Shown: positions 37,108 to 44,816, counted from the first letter of the stretch. The stretch is 64,000 nucleotides of DNA from Phreatobacter stygius (GCF_005144885.1 NZ_CP039690.1:3051001-3115000), one strand, 5' to 3'. Numbers and translations: made by a program. The notes: generated by a model from the letters alone, not told the origin.

Positions 37108-37125
37108 TGCACAAAGCTTTGTGCA
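37108..37125. promoter_or_regulatory. 18-bp perfect palindrome between convergent genes
   Basis: TGCACAAAGCTTTGTGCA, two 9-bp arms with no spacer, lies between the reductase stop (37060) and the end of the sigma-54 regulator gene (37162). No T-run follows on either strand, so an ordinary terminator is unlikely. It may be a protein-binding site or a bidirectional transcription barrier. Confidence 0.5.
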
Positions 37126-37161
37126 AGACCATACAATCTTTTCAGCTCCAGATGATCAACT

Positions 37162-39072
37162 CTAAAGCCCAGGCGTTATACCCCTCAGTCGCTTGAGCTT
37201 GCGGTAGAGCGTCGCCCGGCTGATGCCGAGCGCGCCGGCCGCCTCCGGCACACGGCCGGCATGGCTGCGCAGCACGTCGTCGATCACGGTGCGCTCGGCG
37301 GCGGCAAGGCTCGGCGTACCACCGCCATGGCCGAGCGCCGGCAGGTCGAGATCGTCAGCCGCGATCACACCGGCTTCGGCGGTGCAGGCGGCGAGCCTCA
37401 GGACATGGCGCAACTGGCGGATATTGCCGGGCCAGCCATAACCGAGCAGCGCTGCCCGGGCGGCCGGCGAGATCAGGGCCTCGGGTGCTTCCTCACGCGC
37501 CACGGCGTCGATCAGCGCGGCTTTGTCGGTCCGCTCGCGCAAGGCCGGCAGGTCGACTTGCAAGCCGCGCAGCCGGTAATAGAGGTCGGCGCGGAACCGG
37601 CCGTCGCGCGTAAGCTCCGCGAGATCCTGGTGGCTTGCGCTGATCAGGCGGAAATCGACCGGCACCGGCCGGCCGGCGCCGAGCGGCAGCACCTCGCGGT
37701 TCTCCAGCACCCTCAAGAGCCGGGTCTGCAGCGCCAGCGGCATGTCGCCGATCTCGTCGAGGAACAGGGTGCCCTTGTCGGCCTGGACGATCAGCCCCTT
37801 CGATCCCTCGCGGCGCGCGCCGGTGAAGGCGCCGGCTTCGTAACCGAACAATTCGCTGTCGATCAGGCTCTCCGGCATGGCCGCGCAATTCAGCGCGACA
37901 TAGGGGCGCCCCGCCCGGCTGCCGGCGGCGTGCAGGGTGCGGGCGAACAGGTCTTTGCCCGTCCCGGTCTCGCCGTGCAGCAGCACCGGCAGGTCATGGT
38001 CGGCAAGCGCGATCAGCCGCCGGACATCCCTTGCGAGCGCGGCATGGCCGCCGGCAAGACGCATCAGCGCGGCCTGGCCGTCCTGGGGCGGCCGGGCCGG
38101 GCGATGCCGGATCGTGGTCGCGGACCGGCGTTGCGCCGCCGGCTGGCTGATCCGGGCATGGCCGAGCCTGGTGCCGTCGCGCCGGCGCATGCCGATCGGC
38201 GTCTCGGGCGCCGCCCGTTCGAAACCCTTGTCGATGACAACGACGTCCGACAGCCGGGTGCCGGCCTGGATCGCGGCATCCGACAGGCCGAGGCCGAGCC
38301 TTGCCGCGCGGCTGGCGCCAATGATCTTCTGGTCGTCGTCGAAGGCCAGGAAACCGCCGACATTGAAACCGCCGACATTCTGGCCGCCGCCATCCTCGCC
38401 GCCACCATTGAGCGAAGCGATCCAGGCCGTGCCGAAATGCGCGCGGAAAATCCGTTCCTCGATGCGCCGGGCGGCTTCCACTGTCACCGCCAGCGCCAGG
38501 TCGTTGGCCGGCCGCGCCAGCTCGGTCCGGCACGAGGTGATGTTGAGCGCGCCGGCGAGCCGGCCGGCATGGTCGAAGACCGGCGCCACCTTGCAGCTCA
38601 TCGTCGCCCAATGTTCGCGGAAATGATCGGCCCGATGCACCGAGATCGGCCGCTCTTCGGCAAGGCAGGTGCCAACCCCGTTGGTGCCCTCGATCGCCTC
38701 GGCGAAAATCGAGCCGGTATAGAGTTTCCACTGGCGGAACAGGGCTTCGTCGGCCGGCGGAATCCGGCTGGCGATCATCACCGCATTGGTATCGGTGAAA
38801 TTGACGCAATAGCCGCCGTCGCGCACCAGCCGGTAGAGCGTCTCGATTTCCGGCATGGCCAGATGGATCAGGCCGTCCATTGGCTGGATGAAATCTTTCA
38901 GCTCCGCCTGGGTCAGGGTGCGCGGCGGGCCGTCCCTGGCGGGATCGAGCTTATGCTCGACCAGGCAGCGGCGCCAGGAACTGGCGATGCGCGGCTCCGC
39001 GCCGACGCTCGGCAGGGTCTGGAGCGTCGACAGAACCCGTTCGGCATGGTGCGTCGTCTTCAGGCTGGCCAT
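37162..39072 (-). CDS. AcoR-like sigma-54-dependent transcriptional activator
   Basis: A 636-aa activator. Order: an N-terminal GAF sensor (about 70-210, with EGTNGVGTCLAEERPISVHR and HWATMSCKVAPVFDHAGRL typical of AcoR), a Gly-rich linker at 223-241 (GGGEDGGGQNVGGFNVGGF), a PAS-like segment (about 241-310), the AAA+ domain with Walker A GETGTGKD (367-374) and GAFTGA (414-419, sigma-54 contact), and a C-terminal Fis HTH (GRVPEAAGALGISRATLYRK). ATG 39072 has GGGAG upstream. It is convergent with the monooxygenase/reductase operon, whose sigma-54 promoter it probably activates (inference). Inducer unknown. Confidence 0.93.
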   Translation of the reverse strand: MASLKTTHHAERVLSTLQTLPSVGAEPRIASSWRRCLVEHKLDPARDGPPRTLTQAELKDFIQPMDGLIHLAMPEIETLYRLVRDGGYCVNFTDTNAVMIASRIPPADEALFRQWKLYTGSIFAEAIEGTNGVGTCLAEERPISVHRADHFREHWATMSCKVAPVFDHAGRLAGALNITSCRTELARPANDLALAVTVEAARRIEERIFRAHFGTAWIASLNGGGEDGGGQNVGGFNVGGFLAFDDDQKIIGASRAARLGLGLSDAAIQAGTRLSDVVVIDKGFERAAPETPIGMRRRDGTRLGHARISQPAAQRRSATTIRHRPARPPQDGQAALMRLAGGHAALARDVRRLIALADHDLPVLLHGETGTGKDLFARTLHAAGSRAGRPYVALNCAAMPESLIDSELFGYEAGAFTGARREGSKGLIVQADKGTLFLDEIGDMPLALQTRLLRVLENREVLPLGAGRPVPVDFRLISASHQDLAELTRDGRFRADLYYRLRGLQVDLPALRERTDKAALIDAVAREEAPEALISPAARAALLGYGWPGNIRQLRHVLRLAACTAEAGVIAADDLDLPALGHGGGTPSLAAAERTVIDDVLRSHAGRVPEAAGALGISRATLYRKLKRLRGITPGL

Positions 39073-39603
39073 GCTTGGTCTCCCTGCCGGCATCCCGGTG
39101 CTTTTTTGTTTTGTGTCGTCCTGGTCCCGGCCGGCCGTCGCGCGCGCGGCCACGGGCGGGTGCCGTGGCGCCGGCCTGTCGTGCCGGCGGGCGAAGGGCG
39201 TGGCGGGTTGCGGCCTTAGCCATGCGGCGAACCGAAGCGGGGGTATCGTGCCGGCGTCGAGGCGATCATGAAGGCCCTCTCATCGTGACGAGACGAAACG
39301 CGACATGTCCTGCTTGCACGGCGGCAGGGCCTGGCCCGCCAACCCCTTGGCGCCCCGGTCCGGGCCTGCCGATACCGATGGCCGGCCCGGCTGCGCGGCC
39401 AGTTTCGCACCGGGTCGTCATATGTCAATTCGGTTGCAGGCGCGGGCGCCGCCGCCATCTGTCCCGGCCACGCTCCGGTGGCCCTGCCACGGCTGGTTGC
39501 GGCGCTCGCCGCCTGCCTCTTGCAGGTGCTTGCGGCCGGGCCGCCCGCGGCGAAGGATGGCCTGGACGTCTTGCAGTGCCTGCCTTGAATGACCTCCAGA
39601 CCT

Positions 39604-39632
39604 GGCCCGTCCCGCAAGGGGCGGGCCTTTTA
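39604..39632 (+). terminator. Rho-independent terminator without an identified upstream gene
   Basis: GGCCCGTCCC-GCAA-GGGGCGGGCC followed by TTTTAT: a 10-bp GC stem with one G-T pair, a GCAA tetraloop and a short U tail on the plus strand. No rightward gene is recognised before it; a small RNA or degraded gene is possible. Confidence 0.75.
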
Positions 39633-39830
39633 TCGCGGCCTCCAAGATACGACCGGAAACAAAATTCCGCGCCCGGAGGGAGTTCCGCCGCGTCGGCGTC
39701 TGATCGAAAATGGCGGTGTCGCCGAGGCCGCCCACACGCCCGGCCGGAGCGGCACGGCCGCCGGGCGATCCCCGGCGGCCATCCCGCCGGCCGAAGCGCA
39801 TAGCCCGCGCCGGCTGAACGGCGTTGCATC

Positions 39831-39931
39831 CGCCTCACCGGCCTGGCTGATCCGGCCCCTAACTCCAGGTCGTTCTTGCGGGTGACCCTGAGGCCGATGC
39901 GCGAGGTGATCCGCCGCGTCGGGCGCGCGGC
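39831..39931. repeat. Direct repeat, partial copy (3' end of the small gene at 40605-40826)
   Basis: About 101 bp beginning CGCCTCACCG match 40601-40700 with about 15 substitutions and one indel. On the minus strand the shared part encodes AARPTRRITxRIGLRV. This copy has no gene attached. The two copies bracket brnTA. Confidence 0.85.
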
Positions 39932-39988
39932 AAGCGGGTTCTTGCGTTTCGCAGCTTCGGAAACATCCTATTTGCAGCGACAAAAATA

Positions 39989-40017
39989 TTGACCGCAAGA
40001 CAAATCGTAGCTACAAA
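39989..40017 (+). promoter_or_regulatory. Promoter of the brnTA operon
   Basis: TTGACC (39989-39994), 17 nt, then TACAAA (40012-40017). The expected start site, about 7 nt on, is the GTG of brnT itself, so the transcript may be leaderless. Two similar boxes, GCAGCGACAAAAA (39975-39987) and GTAGCTACAAAAA (40007-40019), lie 32 bp apart and could be the BrnA operator. Confidence 0.5.
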
Positions 40018-40023
40018 AAGATC

Positions 40024-40281
40024 GTGAAAATCACCTGGGATGAACCCAAGCGCCTCGCCAACCTTGCCAAGCACGGCATGGATTTCAGGGTGCTGGACGG
40101 TGATTTTTTCCTGAGGTCCGCGATCGTGCCGGCCAAAGCCGGCCGGTCCATGGCGATCGGTCGCCTCGACGACGGCACGATCGTGGTGGTTTTCTCTCGC
40201 CTGGGCACTGAAGGCATTTCGGTCATCAGCATGCGTCCGGCGAGCGCGAGCGAGCGGAGGTTTCTCTATGACGAAGGGTAA
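40024..40281 (+). CDS. brnT: BrnT family toxin
   Basis: An 85-aa RelE-fold ribonuclease toxin of a type II system. The family pattern is plain: KITWDEPKRLANLAKHGMDF at the start, RSMAIGRLDDGTIVVVFSR in the middle and ISVISMRPASASERRFLYDE at the end, carrying the Arg/Glu residues used for RNA cleavage. The start is GTG 40024. It overlaps brnA by 14 bp. In BrnTA the toxin precedes the antitoxin, as here. Confidence 0.92.
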   Translation: MKITWDEPKRLANLAKHGMDFRVLDGDFFLRSAIVPAKAGRSMAIGRLDDGTIVVVFSRLGTEGISVISMRPASASERRFLYDEG

Positions 40282-40561
40282 GGCCTTCAAGCCTGGACAG
40301 GGCTATTCGCAACAGGACTGGGACGAGGTCTCGGACAGCCCGGAGCTCACCGAGGCGGAGATCAGGGCGGCGCGACCATTTGCCGAAGCATTTCCGGATC
40401 TGGCCGAAAGCGTGCGGCGCACGCGCGGCCCACAGAAGGCGCCGGTCAAGCGGCTGGTTTCGTTGCGATTGAGCCAGGATGTGATCGACCGTTTCAAGGC
40501 TGCCGGGCCGGGCTGGCAATCGCGCATCGATGACGCCTTGCGCAAGGCGGCGGGGCTCTAG
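40268..40561 (+). CDS. brnA: BrnA family antitoxin
   Basis: A 97-aa antitoxin. The N-terminal region (GYSQQDWDEVSDSPELTEAE, then ARPFAEAFPDLAESV) binds the toxin; the C-terminal ribbon-helix-helix KRLVSLRLSQDVIDRFKAAG binds DNA, followed by the usual GWQSRIDDALRKAAGL end. It overlaps brnT by 14 bp. It should neutralise BrnT and repress the operon. Confidence 0.92.
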   Translation: MTKGKAFKPGQGYSQQDWDEVSDSPELTEAEIRAARPFAEAFPDLAESVRRTRGPQKAPVKRLVSLRLSQDVIDRFKAAGPGWQSRIDDALRKAAGL

Positions 40562-40600
40562 GGCCTGACCGCTGCCGCAGTGCTGGCCCCGGTGCCCCGT

Positions 40601-40700
40601 CGCCTCACCGGTCGGGCTGATCCGGCCCCCATTCCTGGTAGTTCTTGCGAATGACCCTGAGGCCGATGCGCAAGGTGATCCGCCGCGTCGGGCGCGCGGC
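40601..40700. repeat. Direct repeat, resident copy (3' end of the small gene at 40605-40826)
   Basis: The copy that belongs to an intact gene. It covers the last ~32 codons of that gene and the bases just past its stop. The partner is at 39831-39931. Confidence 0.85.
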
Positions 40701-40826
40701 GACCGCCGCCTCATAGGCGCCGAAACCGATCGGCAGCAGGCTGACCCGGGCCAGCACCTTGCGGATTTGGTCTTTCTCGTCCCATTCCTCGACGGCATAA
40801 GCGAGGTCTTCCACGGGCTTGCTCAT
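40605..40826 (-). CDS. Hypothetical small protein
   Basis: A 73-aa soluble protein, MSKPVEDLAYAVEEWDEKDQ at the start and a very basic second half (RPTRRITLRIGLRVIRKNYQ). No family recognised. Its start overlaps the stop of the upstream small gene as ATGA, so the two form an operon. Its 3' end is duplicated at 39831-39931. Confidence 0.6.
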   Translation of the reverse strand: MSKPVEDLAYAVEEWDEKDQIRKVLARVSLLPIGFGAYEAAVAARPTRRITLRIGLRVIRKNYQEWGPDQPDR

Positions 40827-41038
40827 TGCCGACCTTTCACCAGGTTCAGATGGCGCCGGACGAAGCCGTGGGACACGAGCCTGTCGGCATCCGCGGCCAG
40901 CGTCGCGATGTCGCGCAGCAGCGCACGCACGGTTTCCCGTGCGTCGCCGCCGAATTCGGCGATCGCCGCGTCGATCTCACCCTCGGTCGGGCCGTCATCG
41001 ATCTTGCGCAAGGCTTCGCCGTCTGGCTCGGGGGCCAT
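40823..41038 (-). CDS. Hypothetical small protein
   Basis: A 71-aa protein from ATG 41038 (MAPEPDGEALRKIDDGPTEG). It is acidic at the N-terminus, with a helical middle (EIDAAIAEFGGDARETVRAL) and a basic end. A TTG at 41053 is an alternative start. No clear Shine-Dalgarno. It is coupled to the next gene by an ATGA overlap. Function unknown. Confidence 0.55.
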   Translation of the reverse strand: MAPEPDGEALRKIDDGPTEGEIDAAIAEFGGDARETVRALLRDIATLAADADRLVSHGFVRRHLNLVKGRQ

Positions 41039-41134
41039 GATCGAGATCCACAATTTGACTCTGCTGTTCTTGTTATGTTCTTATTTTGTGGCGGGACGCA
41101 AGCCCCGTTTTGTGTCGGTCCCCGGGAGGTGATC

Positions 41135-41386
41135 ATGGCCAGGACCACCTATTACGTGATGCAACCCTTCAGGCTCGTCGACGGCGAGGTCGTGCCCGGC
41201 GAACCGGTCGAGAAGCGCAGCGCCGAATCCGCCCGCACCGCCGCGCGCCTCGCCGGCGCCGACGAGAACGGCGGCGCCATCGCATTCGCGCGATCGGGCG
41301 ATCCCGAGCTCGGTGATTTCGAGGAGGCCGAGATCCTGGCCCGGTTCGGCATCGTGCCCGACGAATTCGTCATGGCGCAGGGCTGA
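41135..41386 (+). CDS. Conserved small hypothetical protein
   Basis: An 83-aa protein, MARTTYYVMQPFRLVDGEVV, with alternating hydrophobic strands then an Ala-rich helix (SAESARTAARLAGADENGG) and an acidic end (FEEAEILARFGIVPDEFV). GGGAGG lies 6 nt before the ATG, a strong site. It reads like a compact alpha/beta protein that may modify or present a parameter in the manner of small stress proteins, but no family is recognised. Divergent from the preceding pair. Confidence 0.7.
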   Translation: MARTTYYVMQPFRLVDGEVVPGEPVEKRSAESARTAARLAGADENGGAIAFARSGDPELGDFEEAEILARFGIVPDEFVMAQG

Positions 41387-41449
41387 GGCGGGAGGGGGGC
41401 TTAGCATGCGTGCCTGATCAGGCCGGAATGCCGGAGCGTCGCCGCCGCC

Positions 41450-42211
41450 TCACTCGGCTGCCGGCGCCTCGCTCAATTCGAGCAGGTCGCTGAACCGGCG
41501 CACCGCGCGCTGCAGCGCTGCCGCGGTCTCCGGAATGCGGTCGCGGCAGCGGAACATGGGTCCGGCCACCACCAGCGACAGGCGGCGCGACTGGATCGGC
41601 AGCGGCAGGGCCACGCCAACCAGGTCCGGGCTGAAATCGGCGAGGCTTTGGTGCCAGCCGCGTTCGGCCGAGCGGCGCAGTTCCGCCTCCACCGCTTCCA
41701 TGCTGGTGGGGGTGGTCTCCGAATATTGCTGGAAGCTGATCTTGCGGTAGAGCGCATAACGCTCGTCGCGTGAATATTGCGCCAGGATGGCCCGGCCGGT
41801 CGAGCTGGCATGGATCGGCAGCTTGTGGCCGACCTGGGCGAAATAGCGGATCGGCGAATTCGATTCGACCACATGGATGAACAGGGCCGAGGTGCCGGCG
41901 GGCGCGCCGATCGCCGTGGTCTCGCCGGTCTCTTCGGCAATTTCGGCAACCAGCGAATAGGCTGCCTCGGGCAGCGGCTCGGCGTCGGCGATGGTCTGGA
42001 CCAGCGACAGCCAGCGTGGGCTCGGATAATAGCCGCCGCGCGTGCGCGGCTCGTAGAGAAAGCCTTTGTCGGCCAGCGTGCCGAGCAGGTTGAATGCGCT
42101 GGAGCGCGGCCAGCCGAGTTCGTCGGCGACCTCCGACAAGGTCGCCGGCCGCCGGCGCTTGGCGAAATATTCGAGAATCTCCAATACGTTCGCCGCCTGC
42201 TTTACCAGCAT
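41450..42211 (-). CDS. IclR-family transcriptional regulator
   Basis: A 253-aa regulator: an N-terminal winged HTH (ANVLEILEYFAKRRRPATLS, then EVADELGWPRSSAFNLLGTL) and a C-terminal IclR effector domain (LFIHVVESNSPIRYFAQVG; HASSTGRAILAQYSRDERY; VALPLPIQSRRLSLVVAG). ATG 42211 is chosen; longer extensions are low-complexity. It follows the acyl-CoA operon on the same strand, so it probably regulates that operon and the divergent aldehyde dehydrogenase operon. Confidence 0.93.
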   Translation of the reverse strand: MLVKQAANVLEILEYFAKRRRPATLSEVADELGWPRSSAFNLLGTLADKGFLYEPRTRGGYYPSPRWLSLVQTIADAEPLPEAAYSLVAEIAEETGETTAIGAPAGTSALFIHVVESNSPIRYFAQVGHKLPIHASSTGRAILAQYSRDERYALYRKISFQQYSETTPTSMEAVEAELRRSAERGWHQSLADFSPDLVGVALPLPIQSRRLSLVVAGPMFRCRDRIPETAAALQRAVRRFSDLLELSEAPAAE

Positions 42212-42266
42212 TGTCCGTCCAGGTCCGTTCCCAGCGCCGCCGTCATCGGGTCGTCGTCTTGCCTGC

Positions 42267-43129
42267 TCATGGCTGTGGCCGCGCGTAGCTGAGAACCCGC
42301 TCGGCCGCACGCAGATGTGGCTTGTCGATCATCTTGCCGTCGAGCTTCACTACCCCCACGCTTGGCCCCTTGGCAAATGCCGCGACGATGCGTTCGGCCC
42401 AGGCGAGTTCGGAGGCTCCCGGCGTGAAGGCCGCATGAACCGCGTCGATATGTTTGGGGTGGATCACCGCCTTGGCGAGGAAGCCGTCGCGGCGCGCGGC
42501 GCGCGCCTCCGTCGCCAGGCTTTCGACGTCGTCGATGTCGGTGCAAACCGTGTCGATCGGGATGACGCCGGCGGCTGCCGCCGCCATCAGGCAGAGGTTG
42601 CGCGCCAGCTGATAGGGGCCATGGTAAAATCCGGCGCCGCCGTTCTCGGTGGCGCCGATCGAGGCCGCCAGGTCCTCCGCCCCCACATCAGGCCGGCCAG
42701 CCTTGGGCCGCAATCGCGGTAGGAGCCGAGCGCGAAGATCGAGGCCGCGGTCTCGGTGACGATGGCGATGATCTTGGTCGTTCCGGGCGCGATGCCATGG
42801 GCCGCCTCGAACGCGTCGAGATAAAACGACAGCCGGCGGATATCGTCGCCGGAAGCGCATTTCGGCAGCACGATGCCGTCGGGCCCGGCCGGCATCACCG
42901 CCGCAAGGTCGGCCAGCGCCAGGCCGGTGTCGAGCGCATTGATCCTGACGAACAGCTTTTGCGTGCCGGCCCGCGCGCCGAGCATGGCGCAGGTCGCGGT
43001 CCGCGCCTCAGCCTTGGCCTCCGGACCGACCGAATCCTCGAGGTCGAGAATCAGCGCGTCGGCGGCGGTTTGCCTGGCCCGCTCGAATTTGCGGGCGCTG
43101 TCGCCGGGAACGAAGAGCAGCGAGCGCAT
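42267..43129 (-). pseudogene. CitE/HpcH-type CoA-ester lyase, single-base frameshift
   Basis: Homologue of citramalyl-CoA/malyl-CoA lyases (HpcH/HpaI TIM barrel). The first part (43129 to about 42680) reads MRSLLFVPGDSARKFERARQ, ADALILDLEDSVGPEAKAEA and VTETAASIFALGSYRDCGPR. At LAGLMWG the frame is lost; the second frame continues with GAEDLAASIGATENGGAGFY and AVIHPKHIDAVHAAFTP to 42267. The break is at a run of five C (42680-42684; five G on the coding strand) where six would restore the frame. It may be a sequencing error in a homopolymer or a real inactivating deletion. Metal and CoA-binding residues are otherwise kept. Coupled to the MaoC gene by a one-base overlap. Confidence 0.85.
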
Positions 43130-43587
43130 CAGGCGGCGGCCTGCTTGCGATGCATCATCGCCTGCCGCCGGCAGGAGGCGACGACGTCGCCGTGCTGGTT
43201 GGTGCAGCTATGCTCCAATTCGACGATGCCGACCCCCGGGCGCGACTTGCTGAGCCGCTTCGAGACGACCTTGGTATGGGCCTTCAGGGTGTCGCCATGG
43301 AACACCGGTTTCGGGAAGACCACGTCGGTCATGCCGAGATTGGCCACCGTCGTGCCCAGCGTCGTGTCGTAGACGGTCATGCCGATCATGATGCCGAGCG
43401 TGTAGAGCGAGTTGAAAATGCGCTGGCCGAATTCGGTGTTGGCCGAAAAATGCGCATCGATATGCAGCGGCTGCGGGTTCATCGTCATCAGGCTGAACAT
43501 GGTGTTGTCCATCTCGGTGACGGTGCGGGTCAGCACGTGGTCGAAGGTCGCGCCTTCCTGGAATTCTTCGTAATACAGGCCGGGCAT
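43129..43587 (-). CDS. MaoC-family acyl-CoA hydratase
   Basis: A 152-aa hot-dog-fold hydratase. It starts MPGLYYEEFQEGATFDHVLT; the hydratase-2 motif reads NPQPLHIDAHFSANTEFGQR, with Asp and His placed for catalysis. GGAG lies 7 nt before ATG 43587. This subtype (mesaconyl-CoA hydratase/itaconyl-CoA hydratase-like) often lies next to a CitE-like lyase, as here: hydration of an unsaturated acyl-CoA then retro-Claisen cleavage. Exact substrate unknown. Confidence 0.9.
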   Translation of the reverse strand: MPGLYYEEFQEGATFDHVLTRTVTEMDNTMFSLMTMNPQPLHIDAHFSANTEFGQRIFNSLYTLGIMIGMTVYDTTLGTTVANLGMTDVVFPKPVFHGDTLKAHTKVVSKRLSKSRPGVGIVELEHSCTNQHGDVVASCRRQAMMHRKQAAA

Positions 43588-43598
43588 GTCGGGTCTCC

Positions 43599-44816
43599 TC
43601 AAGGATGGGGTTGGCCGGGCTTCGGCCCGGTGTCGCGGATCGTGCCGGCGGCTTCCAGCGCGGCGATCCGTTCAGGCGGGATGCCCCAATGCGCCAGCGC
43701 CGCCCGGCTGCTCGCCCCGAGCGCTTCCGGCGGTGCGGGCAGGTCCGGCGGGGTCCGGCTGAAGCGTGGCGCCGGCGCCGGCTGGGTGATGCCGTCGATC
43801 GCGACGAAGGTGCCGCGCTCGCGCATATGCGGATGGGCGGCGGCTTCCGGCAGCGACAGGACCGGAGCGAAACAGGCGTCGGTGCCTTCGAGCAGGGCCT
43901 GCCATTCAGCCCGCGTCCGGCGCCGGAAATGCGCCGCCAGGATGTCCCGCGCCGCCGGCCAGTTGGCCGGTTCCGCGACATCCGGAAAGGCGTCGGCGTC
44001 GAGGCCGAGCAGGGTGATCAACTGGCTGCGGAATTTCGCTTCGATCGGCGCGATGCTGATCCATTCGCCGTCGGCGCATCGGTAGACGTCGTAATGCGGC
44101 GCGCCGGAATCGAGCAGGTTCGTGCCGCGCGGGCCATTGTGCAGGCCGGCCGCTTGGAGCCCGCAGAGGCTGGTCAGCAAGGTCGCGGTGCCATCGACCA
44201 TGGCGGCATCGACCACCTGGCCGAGGCCGGAGGTGCGGGCTTCAAGAACGGCGGCCAGCAGCCCGAAGGCCATCAGCATGGCGCCGCCGCCGAAATCGCC
44301 GATCAGGTTCAGAGGCGGCGTCGGCGGCGCATCCCGCCGCCCGATGGCGCCGAGCGCGCCGGCCAGCGCGATATAGTTCAGGTCGTGCCCGGCGGCTTGC
44401 GCCAGCGGCCCGGTCTGGCCCCAGCCGGTCAGCCGGCCGAACACCAGCCGCGGGTTCCTGGCAAGGCAGATCTCCGGCCCGAGCCCCAGCCGTTCCATCG
44501 TGCCGGGCCGGAAGCCCTCGATGAGCGCGTCGGCCCCGGCCACCAGGTCGAGCACGCAGGCGATCCCCTCCGGCCGCTTCAGGTCGACCGCCACCGACGG
44601 GCGGCCGCGATTGGTCAGGTCGAACCGCGCCGGCCTTTCGATGCCGTTGCCGCTCGGCGCCAGCCGGTCGATCCGGACGATATCGGCGCCGAGATCGGCC
44701 AGCAGCATGGCGCACATCGGGGTTGGCCCAATGCCGGCGAGCTCGACCACCCGCACGCCGCTCAACGGTCCGTGCCGCCGGCTGGCGGCGGCTGTCGTCT
44801 GTATCGGTTCAGGCAT
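43599..44816 (-). CDS. Alpha-methylacyl-CoA racemase-like protein (CaiB/BaiF family)
   Basis: A 405-aa class III CoA-transferase-fold protein. Two racemase motifs are visible: GHDLNYIALAGALG (the His) and LIGDFGGGAMLMAFG (the Asp), the pair used by alpha-methylacyl-CoA racemase to abstract and return the C2 proton. The N-terminal GVRVVELAGIGPTPMCAMLL and ADLGADIVRIDR segments bind CoA. It may interconvert 2R/2S-methyl-branched acyl-CoAs, implying a branched substrate for the operon. A GAGGG lies 8 nt before the ATG, which overlaps the upstream hydrolase gene by 8 bp. Confidence 0.88.
   Translation of the reverse strand: MPEPIQTTAAASRRHGPLSGVRVVELAGIGPTPMCAMLLADLGADIVRIDRLAPSGNGIERPARFDLTNRGRPSVAVDLKRPEGIACVLDLVAGADALIEGFRPGTMERLGLGPEICLARNPRLVFGRLTGWGQTGPLAQAAGHDLNYIALAGALGAIGRRDAPPTPPLNLIGDFGGGAMLMAFGLLAAVLEARTSGLGQVVDAAMVDGTATLLTSLCGLQAAGLHNGPRGTNLLDSGAPHYDVYRCADGEWISIAPIEAKFRSQLITLLGLDADAFPDVAEPANWPAARDILAAHFRRRTRAEWQALLEGTDACFAPVLSLPEAAAHPHMRERGTFVAIDGITQPAPAPRFSRTPPDLPAPPEALGASSRAALAHWGIPPERIAALEAAGTIRDTGPKPGQPHP

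Larger units (their letters stand above)
39073..40023. other. Gene-poor region between the sigma-54 activator and brnT
   Basis: No gene is supported in these 950 bp. All long open frames have atypical composition and no family features. The contents are: the activator's promoter region near 39073-39200; a strong rightward terminator (39604-39632); one copy of a ~100-bp direct repeat (39831-39931); and the brnT promoter (39989-40017). A plus-strand frame ending 39588, 15 bp before the terminator, is open for 99 codons but has no convincing start and may be a gene remnant. Confidence 0.5.

Noticed and set aside
37162-39072. Regulation of the galDBC operon by the sigma-54 activator
   Set aside because: No -24/-12 element is visible upstream of galD (minus strand, 34995-35100), whereas a good one precedes the monooxygenase.
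39075-39803. Plus-strand 242-codon frame in the gap before brnT
   Set aside because: Composition is Pro/Arg/Gly-rich with no recognisable domain, and it runs straight through a strong terminator hairpin.
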